Shown here piece after piece: positions 35,091 to 43,646 of a DNA stretch of 64,000 bases (positions are counted from its first letter, which is position 1; every line of letters starts with the position of its first letter). Below the pieces are notes generated by a model that ran no database searches, had not been told where the DNA came from, and worked only from the letters and a program-made list of their open reading frames with translations. Made by a program: the position numbers and the translations under genes. Source of the stretch: Limosilactobacillus sp. (GTDB taxonomy: Bacteria; Bacillota; Bacilli; Lactobacillales; Lactobacillaceae); the NCBI RefSeq assembly GCF_022651205.1, contig NZ_JALCQI010000001.1:158258-222257 (forward strand). The letters run 5' to 3'.

Positions 35091-36011
35091 ATATTCTTTT
35101 CTCCTTAAATAGATTGCAATGATAATTGCAAGTAATGCGGAAATAGCAAGGGTGAGCCAGAAGCCGGCTTGGGTGCTTTTCCAGGGGAGACCACCGACGT
35201 TCATGCCCATAAAGCCGGAGACGAGGGCGGCTGTGGCGATCACAAGTCCGGCCGAATCAAGGAATTTCATCAGTTTGTTTAAACTTGAATTCATCATTTC
35301 CGTAAATAAACCACTGATGGATTCGAGAAGATCACGGAAAACATGGATTGCTTTAGTGAGCCGCCGTTGCTGAATGTCCAGTCTGAAAGGAAGATCCGCC
35401 TCCTTAAGCTCTTTAAGCCAAGGTTCTTGAAGAAGTGCCTTGACCGTTTCTGCCTGGTCATTCATTGTGTGCTCAAAGAAGACTAACTTTCTGGTCAGAT
35501 TAGTCAGGTGGCGTAATTCATCATTACCGAAGGATTTTTGAGCTGCGGCATCAAGTCGATCAATCTCCGGCTTATATTTCAATAGGGCATTCATTAGGTT
35601 TTGCTGGCATTTAAGAATGTAGCTAACGATAAAGTCAGTGATCTGCGAGTTGCCTTCCTCCAGTTGAGCTTGGCAGGTATCAGCTTTATCCGTACATACG
35701 ATTAAGTGATCTTGGTTAAAGATTAGGATGACTGGTGTTAATTGGCCTTCAATCTTTTCTTTTTCGGCGTTGAAGTCATAGATCACTAGAATATGAGCAT
35801 CGTGCAGGATATTGCTTGCGATCAGGTGGTAGCGGGAAACTTCTTCGGGGGATGAGCAGTAATCAAACGTCAGTGGATCAATATCGAATGTTTGAGCTAC
35901 CTGGTTTAATTCTTCTTGGCTAGCCTTTGATAGAAAAATTAGGCTGCATTCCTGAAGTTCTGTGTTACATTTTTTCGGCCCATGAGCCGAGAATTGATAT
36001 TTTGTCAGCAT
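35088..36011 (-). CDS. corA: CorA-family divalent cation transporter
   Basis: 307 residues. A long cytoplasmic N-terminal domain with the helical coiled region (QNLMNALLKYKPEIDRLDAA...) is followed by two C-terminal membrane helices. The signature GMN motif (FMGMNVGGLPW) lies at the end of the first helix, then a basic tail RRKEY. CorA pentamers import Mg2+ and sometimes Co2+ or Ni2+ down the membrane potential. The stop codon TAG is supplied by the structured element that follows. Confidence 0.92.
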   Translation of the reverse strand: MLTKYQFSAHGPKKCNTELQECSLIFLSKASQEELNQVAQTFDIDPLTFDYCSSPEEVSRYHLIASNILHDAHILVIYDFNAEKEKIEGQLTPVILIFNQDHLIVCTDKADTCQAQLEEGNSQITDFIVSYILKCQQNLMNALLKYKPEIDRLDAAAQKSFGNDELRHLTNLTRKLVFFEHTMNDQAETVKALLQEPWLKELKEADLPFRLDIQQRRLTKAIHVFRDLLESISGLFTEMMNSSLNKLMKFLDSAGLVIATAALVSGFMGMNVGGLPWKSTQAGFWLTLAISALLAIIIAIYLRRKEY

Positions 36012-36165
36012 AATTTCACCTCACAATATAAAACGGGTTCATGGTAGCCAAATCTTAACATGTTTCGGTACTTATTTCGGTAAATCTCAGAAAAATTAAT
36101 GAACCCCTTATCAGATTAAGAATCTCTTTAACTTTCCGCGAGATCTACTTATTTCTACGCTTAGT

Positions 36166-36215
36166 CAAGTGGAATTACCGACATTCCTCGTTTTTATGTT
36201 GGTAGTTCCACTTTT
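36166..36215. terminator. Stem-loop between corA and the IS110 element
   Basis: AAGTGGAATTACC pairs with GGTAGTTCCACTT with one mismatch; on the plus strand it is followed by TTTCTTT. The rest of 36012-36335 holds no recognisable gene and probably includes one end of the insertion sequence. Confidence 0.55.
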
Positions 36216-36335
36216 CTTTGGTTTAAATGGATTAATTATCAATAAAATTACTAAAATGAGCCCACGACAAAAAAGCCCATTGTTGACTGAAACTTAAACA
36301 GTGGACTGAACCAAAGATATGAATCAATTCGCGGA

Positions 36336-37538
36336 TTATTTCTTAGCTAATGAATAGTCGTAAAATTGGTTGTTTATGACGAGATGGTAAATGGTGCGAA
36401 GTAGTCGGTGAATAGCTGCGATTGCGACCTTCTTTGTCCCTCGTTGGTCGCTTTCTGCCTTTCGTCGTTGGTAGTAATCATTAATGTGATTCGGGTGATA
36501 ATGGGCTGCCGAGGCAATGTTCTGGATTGATTTGAACAGAATTTTCCTAGCGACCGGATTACCTCGCTTACTAATGTGATCGTTGGCGACGTACTCACCA
36601 GATTCATAGTGCCTCAGATCGATCCCAATAAAGGCGTTTAAGGCGTTACTGCTCTTGAACCGTCGAATATCACCAAGTTCCCCGATTAGAGAGACGACGG
36701 TTCGGGCACCTAGTCCAGGAATACTGAGTAATTCATTATATTCGGGCAGCTCCTTGGCAATTGCGATCATCTTTTCCGTGATTTCAGCCTTGAGCTGAGT
36801 TTCTTCCTGAATTTGTTTAACGAGGTGGGCGACCTGTTGGTAGACCGGTGAATCGTCATCAACGGCTGAATAAGAAAGGTTAGCCGCCGTATAAAGGCTG
36901 TGAGCGACTTGTTCCGCTCTTGCCCGGGAAATCTTCTTGTTCGTTCCGCTTAGGATCGTGTCTACTAGCTCACTGAATGAATATTCTTGGGTGACCTTGG
37001 TTGGTCGAGAAAAATACTTCACAATGGTCCAATAAAGTTCGTTGTTAGTATTACTTAAGACGTGCTCAAGTTCGGGGAAGACCAGTTGTAATGACCGGTG
37101 AAGACGGTTCTTATGCGTCGCAACATCCTTACTAACCTCTTGATAGAACCGACTAAAGTCCATTAACTTACGGTATGTGGAATTAATTTTGTACGTTACT
37201 GCACGGTTCATAATAAATTGGGTTTCGGCAAGATGTCGGGCATCATTACGGTCAGTTTTGTAAGGCCTGAGTCCATCTAATTGTTTCTTGGCCACTAACG
37301 GGTTAAGACAAGTATAGTCTTGTCCCATGTCATCAAGAAATCGTTGAAGGCGCCGTGAATAAACGCCAGTTGCCTCAAAGACAACCTCTGGATTATTAAA
37401 TGACGACAAAGCCTCTTCTAGTTTAACGAAGCCATCACGGTTTAAGGGTAGCTTCGTTTCACGGAACATTGTCCGGTCAATAATAATCGCTACACTAATT
37501 GAATCCTTACTAACATCAATTCCAAATACACACCGCAT
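36336..37538 (-). mobile_element. IS110-family transposase (complete coding sequence)
   Basis: 400 residues, full length. The N-terminal DEDD RuvC-like domain starts FGIDVSKDSISVAI, with VFEATGVYSRRLQRF and KTDRNDARHLAE further on. The C-terminal transposase_20 domain contains the helix-hairpin-helix IPGLGARTVVSLIGELGDIRRF and FIGIDLRHYESGEYV, then HISKRGNPVARKILF, which carries the catalytic serine region. IS110 elements move without terminal inverted repeats or target duplications, using a structured bridge RNA from a non-coding end. No frameshift or premature stop is visible, so it could be active. Element ends cannot be fixed from one copy. Confidence 0.92.
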
Positions 37539-37726
37539 CCTATTTCCATCTCCTCATGAAGTTCAATCGTTCTTTCCGTTTCTAATTTTCTTTACGCGAC
37601 TTTGAAGTCAACAGACTCAAAACAGATTATGAAAAGAAAATGAAGTTGCCACTTTTTATTCCGACATCAAGTGTCAAAGTACTTTGCGACATGTCAACTT
37701 CGAATAACTACTTTTAAAACAAAAGC
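37539..37726 (-). ncRNA. Candidate non-coding end (bridge-RNA region) of the IS110 element
   Basis: About 190 non-coding bases immediately 5' of the transposase, the side that carries the bridge RNA in IS110-group members. Short complementary stretches are present (GAAGTTGACATGTCG and ACACTTGATGTC). Boundaries and structure were not determined. Confidence 0.3.
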
Positions 37727-37762
37727 AGTGAAATTCTTAATCCGTCGATTAAAAACTTCACT
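37727..37762. terminator. Stem-loop upstream of the IS110 element
   Basis: AGTGAA and TTAATC (37727-37742) pair with GATTAA and TTCACT (37747-37762). T-rich sequence follows on both strands. Confidence 0.6.
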
Positions 37763-37787
37763 ACTAATCTTAGTCTGTTTTTTTAAA

Positions 37788-37947
37788 AGAGTGTGAGCAG
37801 GTAAAGAAGGCCCGTAAGACAACAATTTCTCCCGACTGGATGCTGGAAGTATCTGGGAGGGAGGTTGTTGTCTATAGGGGCTTTCCTGTGAACATATTTT
37901 GACTTGGTCGCAGTAGAACCTCTAGTAAGTTCCTGGCGAGCCGATTT
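37788..37947 (+). repeat. Structured element E2, with a tail fragment
   Basis: AGAGTGTGAGCAGG opening, AGACAACAA arm, TCTCCCGACTGGATGC hairpin, TTGTTGTCT arm, and a GACTTGGTCGCAGTAGAAC-type tail, followed by a second tail fragment (AGTAAGTTCCTGGCGAGCC). Unlike the other complete copies it does not directly follow a gene's stop codon. Confidence 0.8.
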
Positions 37948-37964
37948 TTCACCTCATTTCAGTT

Positions 37965-37997
37965 TTTTGTTGCATCTGCAACAAAAGGGGATATAAT
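37965..37997 (+). promoter_or_regulatory. Promoter and perfect palindromic operator of the marR operon
   Basis: TTTTGTTGCA (37965-37974), TC, TGCAACAAAA (37977-37986): perfect 10-bp arms. The palindrome overlaps the -35 (TTGCAT, 37970-37975); TATAAT at 37992-37997 is the -10. This is the typical layout for MarR autorepression. Confidence 0.8.
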
Positions 37998-38021
37998 AAA
38001 TGAAGTAAGGAGATATTTATC

Positions 38022-38474
38022 ATGATTGACATTTTGCGTGAAGTTGGAATGATTGAGCGAGCGCTTGATTCAATTTCCAACATTGAATTTAAGGATATTA
38101 ATTTATCTAACCTTCAGTTCCTCTATGTAGTACGAATCTACGAACATCCAGGGATTATTGCAGAGCAGCTTGCTAATCTGATAAAGGTCGATCGGACAAC
38201 ACTAGCCCGAGCCGTGCGACGACTGGAAAAGCAGGATTATGTTTACCGGGAAAACGACCCGGATAATAAGAAAATTAAGCATCTTTACGTTACCGAAAAG
38301 GGTAAAGAGATATATTCATTCATTATCCGGGAAAATTCGCATTCAAATGACGTGGCTTTAGAAGGATTTACTCCAGAAGAGGCTCAACAGGTTCATGACT
38401 ACTTGGTGCGAATCCGGCAAAACATTGATGCTGATTGGAAGTTCGTTAAGCACGGTGGTAAGAGAAAGTATTAA
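38022..38474 (+). CDS. MarR-family transcriptional regulator
   Basis: 150 residues with a MarR winged helix: LSNLQFLYVVRIYEHPGIIAEQLANLI, recognition helix VDRTTLARAVRRLEKQDYVYRE, and wing DPDNKKIKHLYVTEKG. MarR dimers repress their own operon and release DNA on binding a small ligand or on oxidation; no cysteine is present, so redox control is unlikely. A perfect palindrome on the promoter is the probable binding site. ATG 38022 follows AAGGAG. The B3/B4-domain gene begins 19 bases downstream and is the likely regulated partner. Confidence 0.9.
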   Translation: MIDILREVGMIERALDSISNIEFKDINLSNLQFLYVVRIYEHPGIIAEQLANLIKVDRTTLARAVRRLEKQDYVYRENDPDNKKIKHLYVTEKGKEIYSFIIRENSHSNDVALEGFTPEEAQQVHDYLVRIRQNIDADWKFVKHGGKRKY

Positions 38475-38492
38475 TCAAAGGAGCAAATGACG

Positions 38493-39212
38493 ATGGAGCA
38501 AGTAACAGTCGATCAAGGCTTCTGGGATCTTTTTCCAGATGCTCAAGTAAATATTTTGTACGCAAGCGGAATTGATAACCACGATAATGATGAGAACATT
38601 GCCGAACGGCGAAAGTTACTTCACAATGCTACTGAGGAAGCACAGAAGTTCCTGACAAACGAAACATTCCGTTTGAACCCAGTAATTGATCAATGGCGTA
38701 AAGCATACCAACAATTTAAGAAAAAGAAGGGTGCACGAGCATCTGTTGAAGCATTATTGAAGCGAGTTAATCAGGGACGGACATTCGATCCAATTGATCC
38801 AATGGTTGACGTTTACAACAGTGTTTCAATGACCTATGGTGTTCCAGTAGGAATTGAAGACCGGGATAAGATCGCTGGTGACATGCACCTGGGGATTGCT
38901 AAGGGTGGTGAAGCATTCCAACCTGTTGGTGCCGATAAGGATGAACCAGCTCTCGAAGGCGAAGTAATGTACTATGATAACGATGGTGCTGTCTGCCGTT
39001 GCTTGAACTGGCGTGATGCTCAACGGACGATGTTAACCCAAGACTCGCAAAATATTGTTGCCGTAATTGAGGCGATTAACCCAGAACAAATCAAGCGGGC
39101 GAACGAGGCAATGGATGAATTAAGCAAGTTAATCAACCACTACTTTGGCGTTGAACCAAGTCAAGTATTCCACCTAACTAAGGATAACCCAACCGCGGTG
39201 GTACCAAAGTAA
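38493..39212 (+). CDS. B3/B4 tRNA-binding-domain protein
   Basis: 239 residues. AAAGGAG at 38477-38483 is nine bases from ATG 38493 but only three from the upstream ATG 38487, so the former is preferred. The sequence matches stand-alone B3/B4 domain proteins related to the beta subunit of phenylalanyl-tRNA synthetase: NPVIDQWRKAYQQFKKKKGARASVEALLKRV, PIDPMVDVYNSVSMTYGVPVG, and GEVMYYDNDGAVCRCLNWRDAQRTML. In PheRS the domain edits mischarged tRNA; the role of the free form is not established. Cotranscribed with the MarR gene. Confidence 0.85.
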   Translation: MEQVTVDQGFWDLFPDAQVNILYASGIDNHDNDENIAERRKLLHNATEEAQKFLTNETFRLNPVIDQWRKAYQQFKKKKGARASVEALLKRVNQGRTFDPIDPMVDVYNSVSMTYGVPVGIEDRDKIAGDMHLGIAKGGEAFQPVGADKDEPALEGEVMYYDNDGAVCRCLNWRDAQRTMLTQDSQNIVAVIEAINPEQIKRANEAMDELSKLINHYFGVEPSQVFHLTKDNPTAVVPK

Positions 39213-39231
39213 AACTGAATCTAATTTAAGT

Positions 39232-39268
39232 GACTAATAGTTATCCTCTACAGCTATTAGTCCTTTTT
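39232..39268 (+). terminator. Intrinsic terminator after the B3/B4 gene
   Basis: GACTAATAG pairs with CTATTAGTC, followed by CTTTTTGC. Confidence 0.85.
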
Positions 39269-39320
39269 GCTATAATTAATCTAGTTATAGTTACACTGGG
39301 TTTGTTAAGGAGTGATCTTG

Positions 39321-40559
39321 ATGGATTATGCAGGAAAGTCACCAGAATTATGGGCAGCAATTAAAAATGAGGAGCAACGACAGCAGGATACAATTGAGCT
39401 GATTGCTTCTGAGAATATCGTATCTAAGGAAGTCCGTGAAGCACAGGGTTCTGTATTAACCAACAAGTATGCTGAAGGTTACCCTGGCAAACGGTACTAT
39501 GGTGGTTGTCAGTACATTGACCAAGTCGAACAACTGGCAATTGACTACGCAAAGAAGCTCTTTAATGCCGAATATGCAAATGTTCAACCCCACTCAGGCT
39601 CACAAGCTAACATGGCGGTTTATCAGGCACTCCTTAAACCAGGGGACAAGATCCTCGGAATGGGAATGGATGCTGGTGGACATTTGACTCATGGATCTAA
39701 GGTAAACTTCTCCGGTAAGGTTTATGAATCATATAGTTATAGTTTGAATCCTAAGACCGAAGAACTAGACTTCGATCAGATCGAACAGTTAGCACTTGAG
39801 ATCAACCCAAGTCTGATTATTGCCGGTGCTTCAGCATACAGTCGGATTATTGATTGGCAAAAGTTCCGTGAAATTGCGGATGAAGTTGGGGCCTACTTAA
39901 TGGTTGATATGGCCCACATTGCTGGATTGGTAGCTACGGGTGCTCACCCGAGTCCGGTGCCAATTGCAGACGTTGTGACAACGACTACTCACAAGACTCT
40001 CCGTGGCCCTCGTGGTGGGATGATTCTTTCTAAGTCACCAGAAATTGGTAAGAAGATTAATTCAGCCCTCTTCCCAGGAACTCAGGGTGGTCCGCTAGAA
40101 CACGTGATTGCCGGGAAAGCTCAGGCATTCTATGAAGATCTTCAGCCACAATTTAAGGATTACATCAACCAAGTGGTTAAGAATGCTGCGGCGATGGCAG
40201 ATGAATTTAATCAGTCTGACACGATCAGGGTTGTATCTGGTGGTACCGACAACCACTTAATGGTTATTGATATCACCAAGACCGGAATTACCGGTAAGGA
40301 TGCGCAGGATCTGCTAGATAGCGTTCATATTACAACTAATAAGGAGTCAATTCCGAACGACCAGCGAAGCCCATTTGTTACCAGTGGTTTGCGAATTGGA
40401 ACACCAGCGGTCACAAGTCGTGGCTTCAAGGAAGAAGACGTTCGCCAAGTGGCTGACTTGATCATTAAGTTATTAAACAACGCGGATGATGAGAATGTTC
40501 GCAAAGAGGTCGCTCAAGGTGTAAGTGAGTTAACAGCTAAGTACCCGATTACAGAATAA
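39321..40559 (+). CDS. glyA: Serine hydroxymethyltransferase
   Basis: 412 residues from ATG 39321, eight bases after AAGGAG; the longer reading from GTG 39312 starts inside that ribosome-binding site. It converts serine and tetrahydrofolate to glycine and 5,10-methylene-tetrahydrofolate with pyridoxal phosphate, feeding one-carbon metabolism. Motifs: [36 protein letters not shown] at the N-terminus, [13 protein letters not shown], and the PLP lysine in [15 protein letters not shown] (about residue 225). Full length. The gene is preceded by the terminator of the B3/B4 operon. Confidence 0.96.
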   Translation: MDYAGKSPELWAAIKNEEQRQQDTIELIASENIVSKEVREAQGSVLTNKYAEGYPGKRYYGGCQYIDQVEQLAIDYAKKLFNAEYANVQPHSGSQANMAVYQALLKPGDKILGMGMDAGGHLTHGSKVNFSGKVYESYSYSLNPKTEELDFDQIEQLALEINPSLIIAGASAYSRIIDWQKFREIADEVGAYLMVDMAHIAGLVATGAHPSPVPIADVVTTTTHKTLRGPRGGMILSKSPEIGKKINSALFPGTQGGPLEHVIAGKAQAFYEDLQPQFKDYINQVVKNAAAMADEFNQSDTIRVVSGGTDNHLMVIDITKTGITGKDAQDLLDSVHITTNKESIPNDQRSPFVTSGLRIGTPAVTSRGFKEEDVRQVADLIIKLLNNADDENVRKEVAQGVSELTAKYPITE

Positions 40560-40584
40560 GATTGAAGAATATGGTTGAGAGATA

Positions 40585-41264
40585 ATGATTGGAACACTGA
40601 CAAATGTTTGTGCAATTTTAGTTGGAACAACGATTGGCTGCCTAATAAAGGGCGGATTACAAAAGAAATATGAAGAAGCATTGTTTACCGCTATGGGATT
40701 GGCGGCACTGGGGATCGGAATGGAGTACGTTGTTAATGGCTTATCCAAGAGTCAATACCCCGTGATGTTCATCGTGAGTTTAGCAATCGGTGCTTGTCTT
40801 GGAACGTGGTGCAACACTTCGATCGGTTAGTTAAGCGTTGTGGTGGTAAGTCACAGTTAGGAAAGGGACTGGCGACTGGCCTTTTGCTGTACTGCATTGG
40901 TGCCCTGTCGATTGTGGGACCAGTAATGGCGGCAGTTAAGGGCGATCAGACCATGTTGATGACCAATGCAATGTTAGATTTAGTGACCGCGATGGTTTTC
41001 GGTGCAAGTTTTGGCTGGGGAATGCTCCTTTGTGCACCAGTCCTGTTGTGTTGGCAGGGGAGTATCTACCTAGTAGCAAAGTTTCTTTCGGCGACGTTTT
41101 TCTCTGGTCCGTTGATTACGGAAATTTCAATCGTTGGGGGATTTCTGATTGCAACAACGGGAATTGATTTGCTAAAGATTCGTGATCTCAAAACGTTGAA
41201 CCTCTTGCCGGCATTGTTAATTCCGATCATCTTCTTTATGTTTAAGGACTTAATCGGCATTTAG
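40585..41264 (+). pseudogene. DUF554-family membrane protein, split by a frameshift
   Basis: Two overlapping frames together make one DUF554 protein of about 225 residues. 40585-40830 encodes the start (MIGTLTNVCAILVGTTIG, ending in LAIGACLGTW). The rest (NVVQHFDRLVKRCGGK, then GLLLYCIGALSIVGPVMAAV and MLDLVTAMVFGASFG) is in the frame of 40794-41264. The shift falls near 40803-40808. No slippery heptamer was seen there, so a disabling indel or a sequence error is more likely than programmed frameshifting. Intact homologues are polytopic membrane proteins of unknown function. It starts 25 bases after glyA and is probably cotranscribed. Confidence 0.75.
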
Positions 41265-41303
41265 TATTCGTTTAGTGAATATTAGTCGATAGTAACTAAG
41301 CAT

Positions 41304-41332
41304 TTCTGCTTAGCGGCAAGAAGTCCTATAAT
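41304..41332 (+). promoter_or_regulatory. Probable promoter of the alcohol dehydrogenase gene
   Basis: TATAAT at 41327-41332; the -35 region near 41304-41309 is weak. Confidence 0.4.
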
Positions 41333-41366
41333 TAGGGTAGATTGGTAATTGGAAGGAGTAGTTAAA

Positions 41367-42407
41367 ATGAAAAAAGCGTTTTTTGCCAAAGCAGGTCAAA
41401 TGGAATTGAAGGACGTTGATAAGCCAACCATTCAAGCTTCAGATGACGTGATTTTGAAGATTGTGCGGACCTGTGTTTGTGGTTCTGACCTCTGGTACTT
41501 TCGGGGGATTAACCCACTAAAGGGTGGCGAAGAGAACTCTGGTCATGAAGCATTGGCAATTGTTGAAGAAGTTGGGGATGATATTACCACCGTCAAGCCT
41601 GGTGATTTCGTAATTGCACCATTTACTCATGGTTGTGGTCACTGTGCTGCTTGTCGTGCTGGATTTGATGGCTCTTGTGAGGACCATGACGATAACTTCA
41701 GTAACGGTGTTCAAGGCGAATACTACCGGTTCGTTCATGGTCAATGGTCACTCGTTAAAGTGCCAGGCCAACCAAGTGACTACAGTGAAGGGATACTGAA
41801 GTCATTGTTAACCCTTGCTGATGTAATGGCTACTGGTTATCATGCTGCCCGGGTTGCTAACGTTAAGGCTGGCGATACCGTTGTTGTTATGGGTGACGGT
41901 GCTGTTGGCCTTTGTGCAATTACCGCTGCTAAGATGCGTGGGGCAAAGAAGATTATCTCAACAAGTCGTCACGCTGACCGTGAGGCACTGGCTAAGGAAT
42001 TCGGAGCTACCGATAACGTTGCTGATCGTGGTGACGAAGCCGTTAAGAAGATTATGAAATTGACCCATGGTGATGGTGCAGATGCCGTTCTTGAATGTGT
42101 TGGGACTGAACAATCAACTGATACCGCAATGAAGGTTGGTCGTCCAGGTGCCATCGTTGGTCGTGTTGGCTTGCCACACACTCCAAAACAAGATATGACT
42201 ACCCCATTCTACAAAAACACGATCGTTGCCGGTGGCCCAGCCTCTGTTACTACTTACGACAAGGCTGTCCTTCTCAAGGCCGTTCTTGATGGCGAAATCA
42301 ATCCGGGAAAGGTCTTTACGAAGAGTTTTACCCTTGATCAAATTCAAGATGCTTACAAAGCAATGGCTGATCGTCAAGTAATTAAGTCATACGTTGTCAT
42401 TGATTAA
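41367..42407 (+). CDS. Zinc-dependent alcohol dehydrogenase family protein
   Basis: 346 residues from ATG 41367, eight bases after GGAAGGAG; the frame extends upstream to a TTG that lies before the ribosome-binding site. Medium-chain dehydrogenase features: catalytic zinc ligands in TCVCGSDLW and SGHEALAIVEEVG, structural zinc cysteines in CGHCAACRAGFDGSCE, and the NAD(P) Rossmann motif VVVMGDGAVGLCAITAAKM. It oxidises alcohols or reduces aldehydes; substrate unknown. It has its own promoter and terminator, so it is a single-gene unit. Confidence 0.9.
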   Translation: MKKAFFAKAGQMELKDVDKPTIQASDDVILKIVRTCVCGSDLWYFRGINPLKGGEENSGHEALAIVEEVGDDITTVKPGDFVIAPFTHGCGHCAACRAGFDGSCEDHDDNFSNGVQGEYYRFVHGQWSLVKVPGQPSDYSEGILKSLLTLADVMATGYHAARVANVKAGDTVVVMGDGAVGLCAITAAKMRGAKKIISTSRHADREALAKEFGATDNVADRGDEAVKKIMKLTHGDGADAVLECVGTEQSTDTAMKVGRPGAIVGRVGLPHTPKQDMTTPFYKNTIVAGGPASVTTYDKAVLLKAVLDGEINPGKVFTKSFTLDQIQDAYKAMADRQVIKSYVVID

Positions 42408-42433
42408 CAAAAATATCATTAAATAATTGGAAC

Positions 42434-42486
42434 CGTCTTTCAATTTATCAGGACCTTATTCTTGACGAATTGAAGGACGATTTTTA
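42434..42486 (+). terminator. Intrinsic terminator after the alcohol dehydrogenase gene
   Basis: CGTCTTTCAATT pairs with AATTGAAGGACG, followed by ATTTTTAAAA. Confidence 0.75.
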
Positions 42487-42515
42487 AAATCGGGCAGAGA
42501 AAGGAGGGGGAGCCG

Positions 42516-43193
42516 ATGCGTCGATATTTATTAATCCTATTAGCGATTATTGCTGTTGGAGTGGTTGATCACTCAGTTCAAGCTGATGATAGTTCGTCCC
42601 TACCGACAAATTATTTTGGTCAGGATGCTGAAGATAGCAGTTCAACTGACTTTAGTTTTAACGATTCATCACAGACGCCAAGTAGGCAAAAATTAGCAAT
42701 TCCACGAGATACACCGACACCTCTCGAAGGAATTCGTTGGCGGAAAAAGAAAATCTTGATCTACATGCGAACCACTGATCCGCAGCTAAAGGCGGCTTTC
42801 CGGAGCGCGGTAAAGAAGTGGAATCGGGTTAAGGTAATTAAGATTAAGTGGACAAAAGATGAGGAGAAGGCCAATATCATCGCGACCGACAGTGACCTTT
42901 CAGCCCACAATACGAATACTGGGGTTGGCTACCAAACGTCCCAATTAGGTGAAACCAAGACAGAGTACGATCCTGACACCCATGAATTATATAAGGCAAC
43001 CTCGATTCTTGATCCGTACCAGTTAGACTACACTAATGAAAATTTCCGGAGTGAAGTTGCTCAACATGAGCTAGGCCATGCTTTAGGGTTAGCCCACGCT
43101 CCTGAGTACGAACATAGCGTGATGGTTCCCCGAAACATTCGTACCGGAATCACCAAGAATGACCGAAAAACCATTCGGCTACTGTACCAATAG
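42516..43193 (+). CDS. Secreted matrixin-like zinc metalloprotease
   Basis: 225 residues. A signal peptide (MRRYLLILLAIIAVGVV...VQA) is followed by an Asp/Ser-rich linker and the propeptide-like region LAIPRDTPTPLEGIRW. The catalytic domain carries the metzincin motif HELGHALGLAH (about residues 184-194) and a Met-turn (HSVMVP). This HExxHxxGxxH plus Met-turn arrangement is that of matrixin-type peptidases. No sorting signal or membrane anchor is seen, so the enzyme is probably released or retained non-covalently. Start ATG 42516 follows AAAGGAGGGGG. Substrate unknown; cell-surface or host matrix proteins are possible. Confidence 0.85.
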   Translation: MRRYLLILLAIIAVGVVDHSVQADDSSSLPTNYFGQDAEDSSSTDFSFNDSSQTPSRQKLAIPRDTPTPLEGIRWRKKKILIYMRTTDPQLKAAFRSAVKKWNRVKVIKIKWTKDEEKANIIATDSDLSAHNTNTGVGYQTSQLGETKTEYDPDTHELYKATSILDPYQLDYTNENFRSEVAQHELGHALGLAHAPEYEHSVMVPRNIRTGITKNDRKTIRLLYQ

Positions 43194-43200
43194 TTTACTG

Positions 43201-43250
43201 TTGACAAATGTAAATCTAATCCTATAATAGAATTATAGATTACATTCGTA
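43201..43250 (+). promoter_or_regulatory. Copper-responsive promoter with two cop boxes
   Basis: TTGACA (43201-43206), 16 bp, TATAAT (43223-43228). A cop-box-like GACAAATGTA (43203-43212; consensus TACANNTGTA) covers the -35, and TACATTCGTA (43241-43250, one mismatch) lies downstream of the -10. This is the expected arrangement for repression by a CopY/CopR regulator, which is not encoded in the window. Confidence 0.7.
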
Positions 43251-43274
43251 AACGATAAATTGGAGGAAATTATT

Positions 43275-43646
43275 ATGGTAAAAATTATTGCTTTAATTGT
43301 TGCAATTGCTTTGATCGTGGGAATTATTTGGTGGTTCTTTGGTAAGCACACTGAGAGTAGTGCAAAGGCTCAAGTTAATAACCAGCAACAAACCGCTAAT
43401 ATCGTAGTTCATGGTGGCTATTCTCCTGAACGGGTTGTTTTGAAGAAGGGTGTTCCAGCAACCGTTAACTTTGAAATGAAGGATGGAACAGCATGCTTAT
43501 CCCATGTTGTGTTTGACAAGTTGGGTGTTGATAAGGACCTAACTAAGCAGAAGGTAACCTCAATTAACATTCCAACGGACAAGGCCGGTGAATACAACTT
43601 TGCCTGTGGGATGGACATGTTCCACGGAAAGGTGGTCGTTAAGTAA
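43275..43646 (+). CDS. Membrane-anchored cupredoxin-domain protein
   Basis: 123 residues from ATG 43275, eight bases after GGAGG. An N-terminal membrane helix (IIALIVAIALIVGIIWWFF) is followed by an extracytoplasmic cupredoxin-like beta domain. Potential copper ligands are in ACLSHVVF and FACGMDMFHGKV (Cys, His, Met). Such small anchored cupredoxins accompany copper ATPases in lactobacilli and probably bind copper outside the membrane. The stop codon overlaps the start of the ATPase gene by one base. Cop boxes precede the gene. Confidence 0.8.
   Translation: MVKIIALIVAIALIVGIIWWFFGKHTESSAKAQVNNQQQTANIVVHGGYSPERVVLKKGVPATVNFEMKDGTACLSHVVFDKLGVDKDLTKQKVTSINIPTDKAGEYNFACGMDMFHGKVVVK

Noticed and set aside
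40794..40830. Programmed ribosomal frameshift in the DUF554 gene
   Set aside because: No slippery heptamer or downstream pseudoknot was recognised at the junction; family members are single-frame.
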